Positions 15,183-16,651 of a stretch of 16,651 bases of DNA are shown piece by piece. Source of the DNA: Cloacimonetes bacterium UBA4175 (GTDB lineage Bacteria > Cloacimonadota > Cloacimonadia > Cloacimonadales > Cloacimonadaceae). The notes under the pieces were generated by a model. That model saw only the letters and a program-made list of their open reading frames with translations. It did not search any database and was not told the origin of the DNA. The stretch spans positions 22,361-39,011 of the forward strand of contig DFUX01000055.1 in assembly GCA_002379855.1 (NCBI GenBank). Direction: 5' to 3'. Position 1 is the first letter of the stretch. Each line of letters begins with the position of its first letter. The position numbers and the translations under genes are program-made.

Positions 15183-15680
15183 CTACCTGAACACCTTATT
15201 CCACTCGGGAGAGTATTTGCCGATAAAGTAGCGCTCGAGTTTTCTGGTCGCTTCAGCCGCTTCCTCATCCATGCCGACCAGCAGGACATATATCTCCAGA
15301 TCAGCGGCATGTGCGTGCATTAGCCTCCCCGATGTGTGTTTCCTGGCACTGTCTGACTCTCTGGTATAGTCGGATAATCTCTTCCTGATACCACCATTTG
15401 AGTATTCGATGGCTCTGCCGACATACATGACTTTTCCATCCAGTTCGGCTTTGTATAGCCCAACATAAGAGGAATATGGACTAAGGTCGATGCTGTCCAG
15501 ACAGCCTGCGTATTGCCACTCGCGCTCCCATTCCCTGAGTGTCCTGCCTCCGATAGTTGGGACTTCGGTTCTGCCGGTAGAAGCATTCCTGCTGCCATTT
15601 CTCATTTGCTTGCTCTGCTGCTTCCTGCCTTCTTCGATGACTGCATTGCCGATCTTTGCCAGTGTTTTCCAAAAGCTCAT
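15183..15680 (-). CDS. GIY-YIG-fold nuclease-like protein
   Basis: This 165-residue protein has a GIY-YIG-like catalytic module in its C-terminal ~95 residues. The VGLY (73-76) and YVG (86-88) strands come first, followed by GGIRKRLSDY with a candidate catalytic Arg (~98-105). A helix then carries Glu149 in RKLERYFIGKYSPEWNK, with Asn161 close behind. GIY-YIG enzymes are Mg-dependent DNA endonucleases; activity here is not certain because spacing and flanking residues are unusual. Residues 1-~55 are basic, lack a recognised domain and might bind DNA. The ATG has a TAGGAG site 6 nt upstream. It points in the same direction as the WYL-led operon and lies 99 nt before it. It may be an operon member, a nuclease effector, or an unrelated neighbour. 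Confidence 0.8.
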   Translation of the reverse strand: MSFWKTLAKIGNAVIEEGRKQQSKQMRNGSRNASTGRTEVPTIGGRTLREWEREWQYAGCLDSIDLSPYSSYVGLYKAELDGKVMYVGRAIEYSNGGIRKRLSDYTRESDSARKHTSGRLMHAHAADLEIYVLLVGMDEEAAEATRKLERYFIGKYSPEWNKVFR

Positions 15681-15730
15681 TCTGAACTCCTATATATCAT
15701 TTTTGCATACGCGTTCTCATGGTAAATCAC

Positions 15731-15749
15731 CCCCTGGACAAAACAGGGG
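15731..15749. other. Hairpin twin of the 7837-7857 terminator stem
   Basis: CCCCTG (15731-15736) pairs with CAGGGG (15744-15749) around the 7-nt loop GACAAAA. The hairpin at 7837-7857 has the same stem and a 7-nt loop, GACAGAT, in the same orientation. This copy lacks an adjacent T-run on either strand. It lies about 50 nt upstream of the GIY-YIG gene start. Confidence 0.6.
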
Positions 15750-15767
15750 TATAGGCAAAAAAGAAAT

Positions 15768-15824
15768 CTACACAGCCAGCCCCGCCCCATATTCTTTCCG
15801 CCACCTGTCCCGCAAATGATCCAT
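15768..15824 (-). CDS. Possible 18-residue small ORF
   Basis: An ATG at 15824 preceded by AGGAG 5 nt away opens an 18-codon frame (MDHLRDRWRKEYGAGLAV) ending in TAG. It lies about 90 nt upstream of the GIY-YIG gene on the same strand. It may be a leader peptide or the remnant N-terminus of a decayed gene. Only the strong ribosome site supports it, so confidence is low. Confidence 0.3.
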   Translation of the reverse strand: MDHLRDRWRKEYGAGLAV

Positions 15825-15837
15825 GGTCACTCCTGAT

Positions 15838-15877
15838 CTGCTTTCCTGGCAAGGGATTAGCCTTTTCGGGAAAGCAG
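15838..15877. other. Stem-loop upstream of the small ORF
   Basis: CTGCTTTCC (15838-15846) and GGAAAGCAG (15869-15877) form a perfect 9-bp stem enclosing 22 nt. It sits just upstream, on the minus strand, of the ribosome site of the small ORF. It could be a terminator relic or a regulatory leader. There is no T-run directly after it on either strand. Confidence 0.4.
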
Positions 15878-16002
15878 GCTTCCTTCAGATATTTTACCCA
15901 AAATCATATATCGCCGGATCCCCTCTGCTTGTCAATCGATAAATTGTGCTTCTTTTGGTAGATACGCGTATGGAAAAGGCAGGGATCCATTCTTTTAATA
16001 AT

Positions 16003-16316
16003 GTCCACGAATTACACGAATTATCACGAATTAAAAGAATATTAGGATAAGCATCCAATATACAACCACCCGACCCCAAAACAAACACCCCCAGGCTAAA
16101 AAGTGTGTCATCACGGCCTTGCGAGCCGTGATCCAGTCTTTTAAAAGAAACATCCACAAATTACACAAATTAACACGAATTAAAAGAACAAGATAAAGAC
16201 AAGGGTGCAGCTCGAAAATCAAACGCCAAATCCTGAACCCCCATTATATCAATCCGTGGCAATCTGCGCTTTTTATCCGCGATATCTGCGTGAACCACTT
16301 GAGCCGTGATCCAGTC
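16003..16316 (+). repeat. Composite intergenic repeat, right copy (units A-C-A-B)
   Basis: Same order and orientation as 6711-7032: unit A at 16003-16040 (diverged) and 16152-16189; unit C from 16105 (GTGTCATCACGG, ending GATCCAGTC); and unit B at about 16251-16316. Bases 16152-16189 are identical to 6871-6908 over 38 nt, and the remaining ~125 nt align with scattered differences. The two copies start 9.28-9.29 kb apart and bracket the accessory island. Confidence 0.85.
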
Positions 16317-16619
16317 TTTTGAAAGCAAGCACCCGACCCCGAAACAAGCCCCAACAGGCTACTCATCATGTCACAACGGTAAACATACCTTGTCATTCAC
16401 GGATAATAATCACAATTATCCGCAATATCCTTCATACCGCCCGCCCTTGCTACGACTGGCTTTGGCGCCATCATCCTTAGGTCATCCCTCACCAGGTTAA
16501 GGATGACTGCCGGAAGACCCCCGTCTGGGATGGTGATGTAAATGAGGCCTACCCTCTCTATATATATAGGTGCTACGGCTTGAATATATTGTGGAAAGGT
16601 GGAATTTGTGTAATTTAGG
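16317..16619. other. Non-coding intergenic stretch with two inverted repeats
   Basis: No gene is supported here. An 8-bp stem CGGATAAT/ATTATCCG (16400-16407 with 16415-16422) and a 9-bp stem TCATCCTTA/TAAGGATGA (16471-16479 with 16498-16506) are visible. A TATATATATA run lies near 16558. A GTGGAAAGGTGGAA word near 16590 matches the GTGGAAAGGTG words of the left repeat belt. Confidence 0.5.
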
Positions 16620-16651
16620 GGGCTGCCGAAGTCTGTCCGGCAGAGGCAACG
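16620..16651 (-). repeat. Inverted partial copy of the hairpin array, cut by window end
   Basis: The reverse complement of the last ~31 bases matches 7096-7126 with one difference inside the stem (TGCCGGACAG here against TGCCGAACAG there). It is the last hairpin of the array in opposite orientation. The rest of the array would lie outside the window. Confidence 0.8.

Noticed and set aside
7173..15680. Prophage or phage satellite
   Set aside because: No integrase, portal, capsid, terminase, tail or att-like short repeats next to a tRNA were found. The gene content fits a defence or accessory operon.
15697..15720. Seven-residue ORF (MRTRMQK) just upstream of the GIY-YIG gene
   Set aside because: It is too short to support, and the GGGGGTGA in front of it is better explained by the CCCCTG hairpin.

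Overview
The window looks like part of a chromosome from an uncultured Gram-negative bacterium. The best guess is a Cloacimonadota-type lineage. This is an inference from two things: a very large modular secreted protein of the Bacteroidota/Cloacimonadota style, and recurrent A+T-rich intergenic repeats. No rRNA, tRNA or phylogenetic marker is present to confirm it. No tRNA, CRISPR array, transposase or phage structural gene was found.

Left part (1-6670) is ordinary, relatively GC-rich sequence. A cytosolic M3-family oligopeptidase lies on the minus strand (126-2225). A 1346-residue secreted, multi-domain beta-rich protein lies on the plus strand (2577-6617) and ends at a textbook UUCG-loop terminator.

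Repeat belt 1 (6711-7123) is a composite intergenic repeat followed by four back-to-back perfect hairpins. Repeat belt 2 (16003-16316) repeats the same composite in the same orientation. An inverted partial copy of the hairpin array runs off the right end, and a fragment of a direct copy opens the window at base 1.

Between the belts lies an accessory island with every gene on the minus strand. In transcription order it holds: a GIY-YIG-fold nuclease-like protein (15680-15183); a WYL-domain transcriptional regulator (15083-14082); a classic AAA ATPase (14082-13105); a 413-residue protein of unknown family with a hydrophobic/amphipathic N-terminus (13096-11855); an 854-residue MotA/ExbB/ZorA-like proton-channel subunit with a huge coiled-coil tail (11855-9291); a MotB/OmpA/ZorB-like partner (9247-8588); an LRAT/NlpC-P60-like papain-fold protein (8532-7945); a terminator; and a bacterial PH-like protein with a strongly acidic tail (7763-7173). 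The genes from WYL to LRAT are tightly packed, with two TAATG overlaps, which suggests one operon.

The ZorA/ZorB-like pair is the hallmark of Zorya anti-phage systems. None of the accessory proteins here resembles, by motif, the known Zorya effectors ZorC, ZorD, ZorE, ZorF or ZorG. The best hypothesis is a WYL-regulated, Zorya-like defence system. In it, an envelope-spanning ion-driven motor would be paired with an AAA ATPase, a putative membrane-associating protein and an LRAT-like enzyme. This is inference from domain content and layout; the defence function is not shown by the sequence itself.
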